Of a DNA stretch of 64,000 nucleotides, positions 39,777 through 48,200 are shown in pieces. The stretch comes from Sphingomonas_E sp042693015 (GTDB taxonomy: Bacteria > Pseudomonadota > Alphaproteobacteria > Sphingomonadales > Sphingomonadaceae). The DNA lies in NCBI RefSeq assembly GCF_042693015.1, contig NZ_CP170544.1, positions 2,914,001-2,978,000 of the forward strand, written 5' to 3'. The number at the start of each line of letters is the position of its first letter. The first letter of the stretch is position 1. Made by a program: the position numbers and the translations under genes. Under the pieces are notes generated by a model that searched no databases, was not told where the DNA came from, and saw only the letters and a program-made list of their open reading frames with translations.

Positions 39777-42194
39777 TCAGAAGCGCTTGCTGACCTCGAA
39801 GCCGACAGTGCGGGGGCGGTTGGTGATCTTGGTGGTCGGCACATTGGCCGCCGCCGCCAGGAACACGTCGCCCTGCACGTCGAACACATTGTCCATGAAC
39901 AATGCGAAGCCCAGGCCATTGTCATCATCGTCGGCGCCGACGCGCAGATTGACGATGCTGAAGTCGCGCTGCGTCCGATAGATGCTGGATGTCGGCCGCA
40001 GCTCGGTGCCGGACTTGCCCTTGTAGCTGTAATCGGCGCGGATCCAGCCGCTCCAGCCATCGGCGCCCAGATCCATCGTATATTGGCCCGAAAGGCTGGC
40101 CGTAAACGCAGGAATGCGCGGGATCTTGTCGCCCTTGCGGCCCGGCGCCGAAATGTCGGCGCTCACCTGATCCTCGGTCAGTTCGCGCTCGGGCAGCCAG
40201 TTGAAGCCAGCATTCAGGTCGAAGCCGTCGAACGGCCGGCTCTGAATCTCCGCCTCCAGGCCGCGGATGCGCGCCGCGCCGGCATTGCCGATGAAGCCGA
40301 AGGAGTTGGTCGGATCGCGGCCCGTCACCTGGATGTTGCTCCAGTCGATCTGGTAGACCGCGGCGTTGAAAATCAGCCGGCGATCGAACCAGGCCGATTT
40401 CAGGCCAAGCTCATAGTTCCACAGCGAGTCCGAGTCATAGCCGTCGGGCACGGCAACCGCCGCCGACTGGTTGGTGCCGCCCAGACGATAGCCCTTGGAC
40501 GCCAGCGCATAGACCGTGACATCGTCGCTCGGCTTGAACGAGATCTGCGCCTTGGGAATCCAGCGGTCCTCGTCGACCTTGCGATCATAAGGCGGCGGCA
40601 AGGTGCTGCCGAAGGTCGGGAACTGGAACAGGGTTTCACCATGGTCGCGCTGCTTGGCCTCGAACCAGCGCAGGCCGCCCAGTATCTCGATGCTATCGGT
40701 GATCGCGAAGGTGCCTTCGCCGAACACCGCTTTCTCCTTGATGCCGCGTTCGTTGACGCGGGCGAAGGCGCAGGGGTTGCAGCCCGGAATGCCGGCGCCC
40801 GGAGTCTGCGAGAAGCCGGTCGGCGGCGTGCTGGCGACGATCGGGTCGCCATTTTCATCGACCATCGGCGAGAAGCTGCGGAAGCCCGAATCGCGGTCGC
40901 GGTAGAAGACGCCGGCGACCCACTGGAACGGGCCGTCCGTGGTGGAGTTGAGGCGGGCCTCGAACGTCTTCTGGTTGAGATCCTGGGTCTGGTCGGTCAA
41001 TTCGGGCACCAGGTCAGGCCGCACGCACGGATTGCCGCTGGGGCAGATCTCGCCGGCCGGGCCAACGCCCAGCGACCAGACGAAATTGTCGCGATAGAAT
41101 TGCAGCTTGCGCTTGTAGATCGATCCCGTGACGGTCAGCGCTGCGAAACCCAGATCGCCATTGGCGGTCAACGAGTAGATTTGCTGCCGGTCGGGGCGCG
41201 GCGACTTCACATAGCTGCCCGTATTGAACTTGCCGGTTTCGAAATAGGCGAAGCTCGGCACGCGATCGTTCCAACCCGGATCGCTCGGGTCACCGCGTTC
41301 GCGGAAGCTGTCATAGGGGCTGTATTCGCTGGCGCCGTGGGTGTTGCGGCGCTGATACCAGGCCATCGCGTCGATCGACCAGTCGGGCGACGGTTCCCAG
41401 CGCAGCATGGCGCGGATGCCCGACGTGTCGTCCGAATTGATGTTCTTGTTGCCCAGCCGGACATTGTCGACATAGCCGGGGGTGCGATCATAATAGCTGA
41501 CGACGCGCAGGGCGAGCGTATCGGCAACGATCGGCATGTTGATCATGCCGTAGATGTTGGCGCCGACGCCGCCGCCGGAAACCGAGCTGGCGCCCGCCTT
41601 TACCGATCCTTCGACATCATTGACGTTCGGCTTCTTGAGGATGAAGCGCACCGCGCCCGTCTGCGAATTGGCGCCGAAGGTGGTGCTCTGCGGCCCCTTC
41701 AGCACCTCGACACGCTCGAGATCATAGAGCTGGAGATCGCCGATCTGCGATCCGCTGTCGCCGGTCGAGCTCTGGATGCCGGGCACCGGCACTTCGTCAT
41801 AATAGACCGCGACCTGTTCCTGGCCGGCGGACTGGATGCCGCGCAGCGTGTAGCGCTTCAGGCCGGGGCCTTGATCGGTGAAGGTCAGGCCGGGCACCTG
41901 ATAGGCGAAATCCTCGAACCCGGTCGCGCCCATCTTTTCCAGCGTGCCGGCGCCGATCGCGCTGATCGCGGCGGGAATGTCCTGCAGGCGCTCCTCACCG
42001 CGCTTGCGGGCGGTGACGACGATGTCGCCCTCCACACCAGGCTCGGCGCGCATGGTTGCCGCCGCCGGCTCGTCGGCCCGCGCTGTCGGGGAAGTTGTCT
42101 GATCCTGCGCCATGGCCGGCAGGGCCATATTGGTGGCGACGGCGAACGCGATCACTGATGCTGCGGATACATATTTGCGAGCTTGTCGACGCAT
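39777..42194 (-). CDS. TonB-dependent outer-membrane receptor
   Basis: Product of 805 aa from the ATG at 42194, which has GGGGGAAG upstream and opens a signal peptide ending MALPAMAQ; a frame start 22 codons earlier is less likely. The TonB box region is GVEGDIVVTARKR, followed by the plug domain (LQDIPAAISAIGAGTLEKMG, LYDLERVEVLKGPQSTTFGA with NSQTGAVRF) and the beta barrel. The barrel ends in the C-terminal VGFEVSKRF with the terminal aromatic Phe required for insertion. The GANSQTGAVRF form is typical of sphingomonad catabolic receptors. It probably takes up the substrate of the amidohydrolase region. The leader holds the motif shared with 34775. Confidence 0.92.
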   Translation of the reverse strand: MRRQARKYVSAASVIAFAVATNMALPAMAQDQTTSPTARADEPAAATMRAEPGVEGDIVVTARKRGEERLQDIPAAISAIGAGTLEKMGATGFEDFAYQVPGLTFTDQGPGLKRYTLRGIQSAGQEQVAVYYDEVPVPGIQSSTGDSGSQIGDLQLYDLERVEVLKGPQSTTFGANSQTGAVRFILKKPNVNDVEGSVKAGASSVSGGGVGANIYGMINMPIVADTLALRVVSYYDRTPGYVDNVRLGNKNINSDDTSGIRAMLRWEPSPDWSIDAMAWYQRRNTHGASEYSPYDSFRERGDPSDPGWNDRVPSFAYFETGKFNTGSYVKSPRPDRQQIYSLTANGDLGFAALTVTGSIYKRKLQFYRDNFVWSLGVGPAGEICPSGNPCVRPDLVPELTDQTQDLNQKTFEARLNSTTDGPFQWVAGVFYRDRDSGFRSFSPMVDENGDPIVASTPPTGFSQTPGAGIPGCNPCAFARVNERGIKEKAVFGEGTFAITDSIEILGGLRWFEAKQRDHGETLFQFPTFGSTLPPPYDRKVDEDRWIPKAQISFKPSDDVTVYALASKGYRLGGTNQSAAVAVPDGYDSDSLWNYELGLKSAWFDRRLIFNAAVYQIDWSNIQVTGRDPTNSFGFIGNAGAARIRGLEAEIQSRPFDGFDLNAGFNWLPERELTEDQVSADISAPGRKGDKIPRIPAFTASLSGQYTMDLGADGWSGWIRADYSYKGKSGTELRPTSSIYRTQRDFSIVNLRVGADDDDNGLGFALFMDNVFDVQGDVFLAAAANVPTTKITNRPRTVGFEVSKRF

Positions 42195-42425
42195 GTGCGC
42201 TTCCCCCTTTGGGCTATTGTTGTCCCGTTTCGTTCCAAGCGAATATATATGCTTTTTCATATTTGTATGTTTTGTTTAAGCTTGAAGCAAGTGGCTTGTC
42301 GCAGCGCGCAAAATTGCACGTTATATAATTGTTTTAGATCGATTTTATCTGGAGATCACGGCCGGAATGACCCGCCGATATGTCACCGACGTGTCACAAA
42401 AATCACACAGCAGGAGTCGGTCGAT
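42195..42425. other. Leader region of the TonB receptor gene
   Basis: About 230 bp without a gene. It is AT-rich at 42240-42350 and contains the motif at 42241-42265. A promoter for the minus-strand receptor should lie here. Confidence 0.5.
42241..42265. promoter_or_regulatory. Shared AT-rich motif, copy B (TonB receptor promoter)
   Basis: Read on the minus strand it is CAAATATGAAAAAGCATATA followed by TATTC, matching copy A at 34775-34798 in 21 of 24 positions. It lies about 47-71 nt upstream of the receptor start codon. Confidence 0.5.
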
Positions 42426-42815
42426 TCAGGTAGCCGTAGCCGGCGGCAGCGGCGCATCGCGCAGCAGCGCTGTCAGAGGATCGAGGCCATCGCCCGCCGC
42501 GGCGTCGACCATCCTTCTTTCCAACAGGCGATAAGCCGCCAGCACCGCCCGCCCGGTATCGGTCAACCGCGCCCCGCGGTCGCGACTTCCCCCGGCAATA
42601 GTCTCAACCAGTCTCTCAACCCAGCAGCGGTTCATGCTGTCGACCAGGAGCCAGGTGCGGCGATAGCTCATGCCCAGCGCCCGCCCCGCCGCCGAGATCG
42701 ATCCTTCGCAGTCGATCGCTTCCAGCAGGTCGGCCTTGCCGGGGCCGATGGCCGGCTCATCCCCGCAGAAGATCTGGGCCTTGAGCTTGAGGGGGCCGAC
42801 GCGCGCAACGCTCAT
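42426..42815 (-). CDS. modE: ModE-type molybdate regulator, DNA-binding domain only
   Basis: Product of 129 aa. It matches the N-terminal winged helix of ModE: FCGDEPAIGPGKADLLEAID, then CEGSISAAGRALGMSYRRTW and LLVDSMNRCW. The wing contains the GGSRDRGARLTDTGRAVLAA segment characteristic of ModE/LysR-like molybdate regulators. The two molybdate-binding Mop/TOBE domains of full ModE are absent; a separate one-domain Mop gene lies 3 nt upstream in the operon. It is the last gene of modA-modB-modC-mop-modE and probably represses the operon through the site at 45195. How it senses molybdate without its own TOBE domains is open. Confidence 0.87.
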   Translation of the reverse strand: MSVARVGPLKLKAQIFCGDEPAIGPGKADLLEAIDCEGSISAAGRALGMSYRRTWLLVDSMNRCWVERLVETIAGGSRDRGARLTDTGRAVLAAYRLLERRMVDAAAGDGLDPLTALLRDAPLPPATAT

Positions 42816-42818
42816 GGT

Positions 42819-43025
42819 CTATTTGCCGATCAGAACGTCGCTCGCCTTGATCAGCACGGTCACGCGATCCCCCGCCGCCAGCCCGAGATCGGCGATCGCT
42901 TCCTCGGTGATGCTGGAGGTGATGATGTTGCCGCCGCCAATATCCACCTTCACCGTGCCGTTGACGGCGCCGGGCGTCACGGAAAGCACCGTTCCTGCCA
43001 GTTGATTGCGAGCGCTGATCTTCAT
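42819..43025 (-). CDS. mop: Molybdopterin/molybdate-binding Mop protein (single TOBE domain)
   Basis: Product of 68 aa, the length of a single Mop domain. The sequence MKISARNQLAGTVLSVTPGA with VNGTVKVDIGGGNIITSSIT and EEAIADLGLAAGDRVTVLIK is the canonical TOBE fold that hexamerises to bind molybdate at subunit interfaces. It could buffer intracellular molybdate and perhaps present it to the truncated ModE. It lies between modC and modE on the same strand. Confidence 0.93.
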   Translation of the reverse strand: MKISARNQLAGTVLSVTPGAVNGTVKVDIGGGNIITSSITEEAIADLGLAAGDRVTVLIKASDVLIGK

Positions 43026-43077
43026 GGCGACCTCCCGGTTGATCCCGCCAGTCTAGCAGCGGCAAACCGGCCTGTCG

Positions 43078-43713
43078 TCACCCCGCCGTCATGCCAACGG
43101 GGATGACGCTGGTCGCCAGCCGATCGACTTCGGCCCGGTCATGGCTGACATAGAGGATCGGCAGTCGCAGTTCATCGCGGATGCGCTCGATCACGGTCAT
43201 GATCTCCTCCCGCCGCGAGGCGTCGAGCGACGACAGCGGCTCGTCCATCAACAGGAAGCGCGGCGCGGAGAGCAAAGCGCGCCCGATCGCGACGCGCTGC
43301 GCCTCCCCGCCCGAAAGCGTCCGCGGCCACCGATCGAGCAGATGGCCGATGCCGAGAAAGGCGACGACCTCGTCAAACCCGATCCAGCGATGCGCCGGAT
43401 CGGCCAGCCGTTCGCCATAAACGAGATTGGTGCGCACGCGCTTGTGGGGGAAGAGCCGTCCGTCCTGGAAAACATAGCCGGTGCGACGTTGTTCGGGCGG
43501 CAGGTCGATCCGGCTGTCACTGTCGAACAGCACTTCGCCATCGACGGCGATCCGCCCGGCATCGGGCCGGAGCAGGCCGGCCACCATGTTGAGTACGCTC
43601 GTCTTGCCCGCACCTGAGGGGCCGAACAAAGCGGTCAGGCCAGCGTCCGAACGCAGCGCCAGCCGGATCGCCGCATCGCCCAACCGGCGCGTTACGTCGA
43701 TCTCAAAGGACAT
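43078..43713 (-). CDS. modC: Molybdate ABC transporter ATP-binding protein
   Basis: Product of 211 aa starting at MSFEIDVTRRLGDAAIRLAL; the frame extends upstream inside modB. Walker A (GPSGAGKTS), Q-loop (GYVFQDGRLFPHKRV), signature (LSGGEAQRVAIGRALL), Walker B (RFLLMDEPLSSLD) and the H-loop (VSHDRAEVD) are all present. It is shorter than E. coli ModC, about 350 aa, because it lacks the C-terminal Mop/TOBE domain, which exists here as the separate mop gene. It energises ModB for molybdate import. It overlaps modB by 11 nt. Confidence 0.93.
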   Translation of the reverse strand: MSFEIDVTRRLGDAAIRLALRSDAGLTALFGPSGAGKTSVLNMVAGLLRPDAGRIAVDGEVLFDSDSRIDLPPEQRRTGYVFQDGRLFPHKRVRTNLVYGERLADPAHRWIGFDEVVAFLGIGHLLDRWPRTLSGGEAQRVAIGRALLSAPRFLLMDEPLSSLDASRREEIMTVIERIRDELRLPILYVSHDRAEVDRLATSVIPVGMTAG

Positions 43714-44398
43714 GGCCGCCCTGCCCCTGGCCGGCCCGCCTTGCCAACGCCTCCGACGCCACCAGCGCGGCGAGCGACAGGATGACCGATATGATTGCAA
43801 GGCGCGTCACCACGTCCTCCGCGCCCGGTATCTGCAGCGCGGTGTAGATCGCGATCGGCAGCGTCCGGGTCTCGCCCGGAATGTTCGAGACGAAGGTGAT
43901 GGTCGCGCCGAATTCGCCGATCGACCGCGCAAAGCCCAGCACCGCCGCGGCAAGGATGCCCGGCAGCGAAAGCGGCACGGTGATCGTGAAGAAGGTATGC
44001 GCCACGCTGGCGCCCAATGTGCGCGCCGCCCCTTCCAAACGTCGATCGACCGCCTCGATCGACAACCGGATCGCGCGGACCATCAGCGGCAGCGCCATCA
44101 CCGCGGCGGCCAAGGCGGCCCCGGTCCAGCGGAACATGAAGGTCAGGCCGAACCATTGTTCGAAGAAACGGCCGGCCGGGCCGTTATTGCCGAACGCCAG
44201 CAGCAGCATCCATCCGGTCACCACCGGCGGCAGCACGAGGGGCAGGTGGATGATGCCATCCACCAGGAACTTGCCCGGAAACCGAACCCGCGCCAGCAGC
44301 CAGGCAAGGCCGAAGGCGACGGGAAGCGTAAGCAACACAGCGACCGCGCTCACCTTGAGCGAGAGGTGGATGATCCCCCATTCGTCAGGCGTCAGCAC
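43703..44398 (-). CDS. modB: Molybdate ABC transporter permease
   Basis: Product of 231 aa with 5-6 membrane helices. The ABC-permease EAA loop is present: EGAARTLGASVAHTFFTITV, then PLSLPGILAAAVLGFARSIG. HLPLVLPPVVTGWMLLLAFG is the typical ModB segment. It forms the membrane channel of the ModABC system. It is 9 nt downstream of modA and overlaps modC. Confidence 0.93.
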   Translation of the reverse strand: MLTPDEWGIIHLSLKVSAVAVLLTLPVAFGLAWLLARVRFPGKFLVDGIIHLPLVLPPVVTGWMLLLAFGNNGPAGRFFEQWFGLTFMFRWTGAALAAAVMALPLMVRAIRLSIEAVDRRLEGAARTLGASVAHTFFTITVPLSLPGILAAAVLGFARSIGEFGATITFVSNIPGETRTLPIAIYTALQIPGAEDVVTRLAIISVILSLAALVASEALARRAGQGQGGHVL

Positions 44399-44407
44399 AG
44401 GCTCGCT

Positions 44408-45178
44408 TTACTTGGCGACGAAACCATAGCGGGCGAAGATCGCCTTACCCTGCCCCGACAGCAGGAAGCGGCGGAAGCCCTCCGCATCCGGGCTGGTCGC
44501 GGTCTTGAGCACCGCCACCGGATAGGTAATCGGCGGGTGGCTGTCCGCCGGGAATACGCCCGCGATCGTCACGGCCTTGGATGCCTTGGCATCGGTTTCA
44601 TAGACGATGCCGAGCGGCGCTTCGCCACGTTCGACGAGCGCGAGCGCGGCGCGCACATTCTCTGCCCGCGCGACACGTGCCTCGACCGAAGACCAGACGC
44701 CGAGCTTGGTGAGCGCGGCCTTGCCATATTTGCCCGCGGGCACCGCATCCGGATCCGCCATGGCGAGCCTGCCTTCGCCCAGCAACTTTGCCAGCGGGAA
44801 GCCACGCTTGATCGCGATCTTCACCGGCTGCTTGGCGGGCGCAATCAGCACCAGCCGGTTGCGCAGGAAGGAGACGCGGGTCTCGGGCTGGATCAGGCCT
44901 TTCTTCGCGACATCGTCCATCCACGGCTCATCGGCCGAGATGAAGAGATCGGCGGGCGCGCCCGAACCGATCTGCCGCGCCAGCGCCGAGGATGCGGCGA
45001 AGGACAGCACCGGCTTGGCATGGCCCTTGGCCACCCATGCATCGGCGGCGGCGGTCAGCGATTCCTGGAGGCTCGCAGCGGCAAGCACCACCGGCGGTTT
45101 GACCTGGGCGGCAGCCGCCGCGAGGGCCGAACCCAACAGCGCAAGCGCCAACAACAGACGGCCGATCAATCTGGCCAT
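44408..45178 (-). CDS. modA: Molybdate-binding periplasmic protein
   Basis: Product of 256 aa with a signal peptide (MARLIGRLLLALALLGSALA). Mature-domain motifs include VVLAAASLQESLTAAADAWV, FAASSALARQIGSGAPADLF with ISADEPWMD, and LGVWSSVEARVARAENVRAA, which line the oxyanion pocket of ModA. It delivers molybdate or tungstate to ModB. A ModE box starts 16 nt upstream of its start codon. The mod operon is the only molybdenum uptake system in the window, and the fds formate dehydrogenase is the only evident molybdoenzyme. Confidence 0.94.
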   Translation of the reverse strand: MARLIGRLLLALALLGSALAAAAAQVKPPVVLAAASLQESLTAAADAWVAKGHAKPVLSFAASSALARQIGSGAPADLFISADEPWMDDVAKKGLIQPETRVSFLRNRLVLIAPAKQPVKIAIKRGFPLAKLLGEGRLAMADPDAVPAGKYGKAALTKLGVWSSVEARVARAENVRAALALVERGEAPLGIVYETDAKASKAVTIAGVFPADSHPPITYPVAVLKTATSPDAEGFRRFLLSGQGKAIFARYGFVAK

Positions 45179-45194
45179 GATGCCTCCCGTGTAG

Positions 45195-45218
45195 CGTTAT
45201 ATTTCGGCATATACAGCG
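45195..45218. promoter_or_regulatory. ModE-binding site upstream of modA
   Basis: The 24-bp plus-strand sequence begins CGTTATATTTCGGCA and ends TATACAGCG. It matches the E. coli modA operator, as I recall it (CGTTATATTGTCGCC followed by TACATAACG), in 17 of 24 positions with the same half-site spacing, including all of CGTTATATT. It lies 17-40 nt upstream of the modA start, a typical repressor position. Confidence 0.75.
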
Positions 45219-45260
45219 TTGGCCGGCCGATGCCAGCGCCGGTGACGTCCCTCGCGCGGA

Positions 45261-48200
45261 TTAATAATCCTTTGAGTAGCGCAGCGCTGCGGAAGAGCCG
45301 GCGTTGGTTCCGGTCTTCGACAATATGCTCAGCGTCTTCGACAGAGCGACTTCGAGCTGCGTGGCGGTGAAACCCTTCGAGTCCGTGATGACCTCGACAT
45401 AGATATCATTCGAGATGTGCTGGCCCACGGCGAGCGAGGTGCCGCGGCCGGTCGCCTCATCTCCGCCGACAATGCCGATGCGATCGACGCCCGATGCGTT
45501 CTGCAATTTGCCCATCGGGTTGAGGCCGCCCCCGCCGCCGCGCAACCCGTTGAGCGCCGCGGCAAGCTGGATCGCCTGCGTGGCCGACAGGTTGGAGACG
45601 CTGGCGCCGAACAGAATGCGCGCAAGGATTTCGTCCTGCGGCAAGGTAGGCGCCGAGACGAAGGTGATGTCGGGGCTCTGCGCCGTGCCGCTGACAGCGA
45701 TGCCGGCGCGAACATCGTCGACATCGGTTTCCGCACGAATGGCGATCGCAGGGTTCATCATCGGGCCGTTGAAGGTGATGACGCCCTGTTCCAGATCGAA
45801 CTGGTGGCCCGAGAAGCTGTAACGGCCGCGAATGACCTCGATCTTGCCGATGACCCGCGGATCGGCCGTGGTGCCGGTGATCCGCATGTCGGTCTTCCAT
45901 TCGGAATCCAGGCCCATGCCGGTCAGATAGATCTCGTTGTCGGCGCGCACGCGGATATCGAGTTTCCAGGCGGCGGGTGCTGGAGTAGCGGCGGCCCGGT
46001 CTGCCACGCGCTGATCCAGCACATCGACACCCTCGCCCTTGCGGCGCACGCCCTGGAGCTGACGGATTTCGGCGCCGCCCTGCCAGGCGATGCGATAGCG
46101 CGTTTCGGGCAGCGTCAGATTACCCTTGATGAGGCCGCCGACGGCAGCGCTGTTTGTGATGTCCAGCGTACCGCTGACGACGCTCGTCACCGCCTCGCTG
46201 CGGGCGAGCCGGGCGCGGGCAAGCTTTACCTGCACATTCATGGGGAAGCCGCTTGCGGCGGCCAGCCCCACCGTACCGCTGGCCTGCACGGTGCCATCAC
46301 CGGCGTTGCCGGAGAAATCCCTGATCTCCAGCCGATCATTCGTGAAGCGGCCGTCGAGGCGCATCTGGGTGACGCGCGTGCCGAATGTCTCATTCTCGTA
46401 GGTCAGCGCATTGGCGCGGACCAGACCGTTGATCCGCGGCGCCTGCGCCTGGCCGCTGAAATCGGCGGCGAGCGCAATACCGCCGGTCAATTGCTGATCG
46501 GCCTGTCCTGCGAAGGAGAAGAGCACGTCTGCCGGCCCCGAATAGCGGATACCGCCGCTCAAAGGCGCAGCCATCAACCGCTCGCTCCAGCTTGCGCCCG
46601 CACCCGGCGCGCCGGTGGTGGCGACGAAGCGGCCGAGCGTCGCATTGCCCTCGCGGATCAGCCCGCGCAAGTCGCCGCCGGCCGCCGATAGCCGCCCCTC
46701 CAACGACACGGCGACCGGATCAGATACGGCGGCCAGGCTCGATCGGCGGAAATCATTGATCGCCATCCGTGTGGTCGCGGTCGGGAAGGCATCGCCATCC
46801 TGCGTGTAATCGACCGCGCCGGTCGCGCGACCGCTGACGCCGATGCCGGGGCTCATCAGGTTAACGATGGCGAGGTCGAAATCCTTGAACCGCGCCTGCA
46901 GGCTGGTCTGGTCGCCGAAACGGCCGGCGAGGTCGACACGGCCTTGCGGCATGACCAGCGTCGCGGGCTCCAGCCGATAGCCGTTCGGCTCGAAGCGGAT
47001 GACCGCGGGCTTGGCGAGGCGGAAATCGACGGTGCTGGCCTTACCCTGCACCAGCACCGCCGCAAGGTCCGGCCGGATCGCCGCATTCGCCGCGATCGAG
47101 AAGGGAACGGCACTCGAGCCATCCGCCACCAGCATCGCCGTGCCGCGGCCACCGCGATAGTCGATCTTCCCGCGCGCCTTGCGCACGACCATGTCGCCAT
47201 AAGCCGCATTGCCGACCTGAATATCCGCCACGATCTGCGGCTGTTCGGTCAGGATCATCGAGGCATCGATCAGCGCGCGGCCGATGACGACATCGGCCTC
47301 TCCCGGCAGCTTGGCATTGTTGGCGGTGGCCTTAACCGTCACGGCCTGGTTCTGGCCTGCGGCCGCCAGTTGCACTCTGCCGTTAATCCCGGAGCCGTTC
47401 ATCGACAGCTGACCGGCAAAGGGCCCTGGAGTCGTCTGGCGAATGGTGCCGGCCATATCGACGCCGGCAAAGCGCGCGCGACTGATGTCGATTGTCAACG
47501 GGCCCTTCGCGGTGCGGATGAGGACATTGGCGAAGAATGGGCCGTAAGGCGAACCACCGGTGGCTTCGAGACGGTAGCCTGCCGCCTCGCCATTCAGCTT
47601 GGCAACGACATCGCTGAGCTGGACGCCGACATTGGGGCGCTGCGCACGGAGAACCGCCTGCGGCCGATCCATCGTGCCGCGCACGGTGAGTTGCAGCGGA
47701 CCATATTGGCGTGAGGTCGCCCGCGCATCGAAGCTGATCCGGCCATCGGTCGCATAGCTGCCGGCGCCCGAATGCACGGTGAAATTAGGTGCCTTCCCGC
47801 TGAAATCAGCCAGCGTGAACGTGCCTTCGGGCGTCATTCCGATCCGCCCGGCGACCGCGGCATTACCACCGAGGAAATCGCGAACAGAGGCATTCTCCCA
47901 GCGCGCCGTGCGGGCGGCGAAGCGCCCCTTGATGCCGAAACCACCCTTGGCGCCCGGCACGATATCGATGTCCGTCGTCAGATTGACGATGCCGACCCCG
48001 TCGATCCGGTAGTCATTGACCCGACCTTTGAGCGCGCCGCGATAGATGGCGTTTTCGAGATCGGCGAGGATGATCGCGGTCGCGTCGATCTGCTTGCTGT
48101 CGATCTTCAGATTGTCGCTGATCAGCTTGCCGGCCGAATAAGCGAAGTCGCCCTTCACGCGCAGATTTTCGAGGAGACCGCCGGCAGCCGCGTTGAGGCC

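Noticed and set aside
40083..42158. A 691-codon plus-strand frame opposite the TonB receptor
   Set aside because: Antisense to a complete receptor with signal peptide, plug and barrel; no domain recognisable.
45417..46691. A 424-codon plus-strand frame opposite tamB
   Set aside because: Antisense to the C-terminal part of TamB; no motif and no ribosome site.
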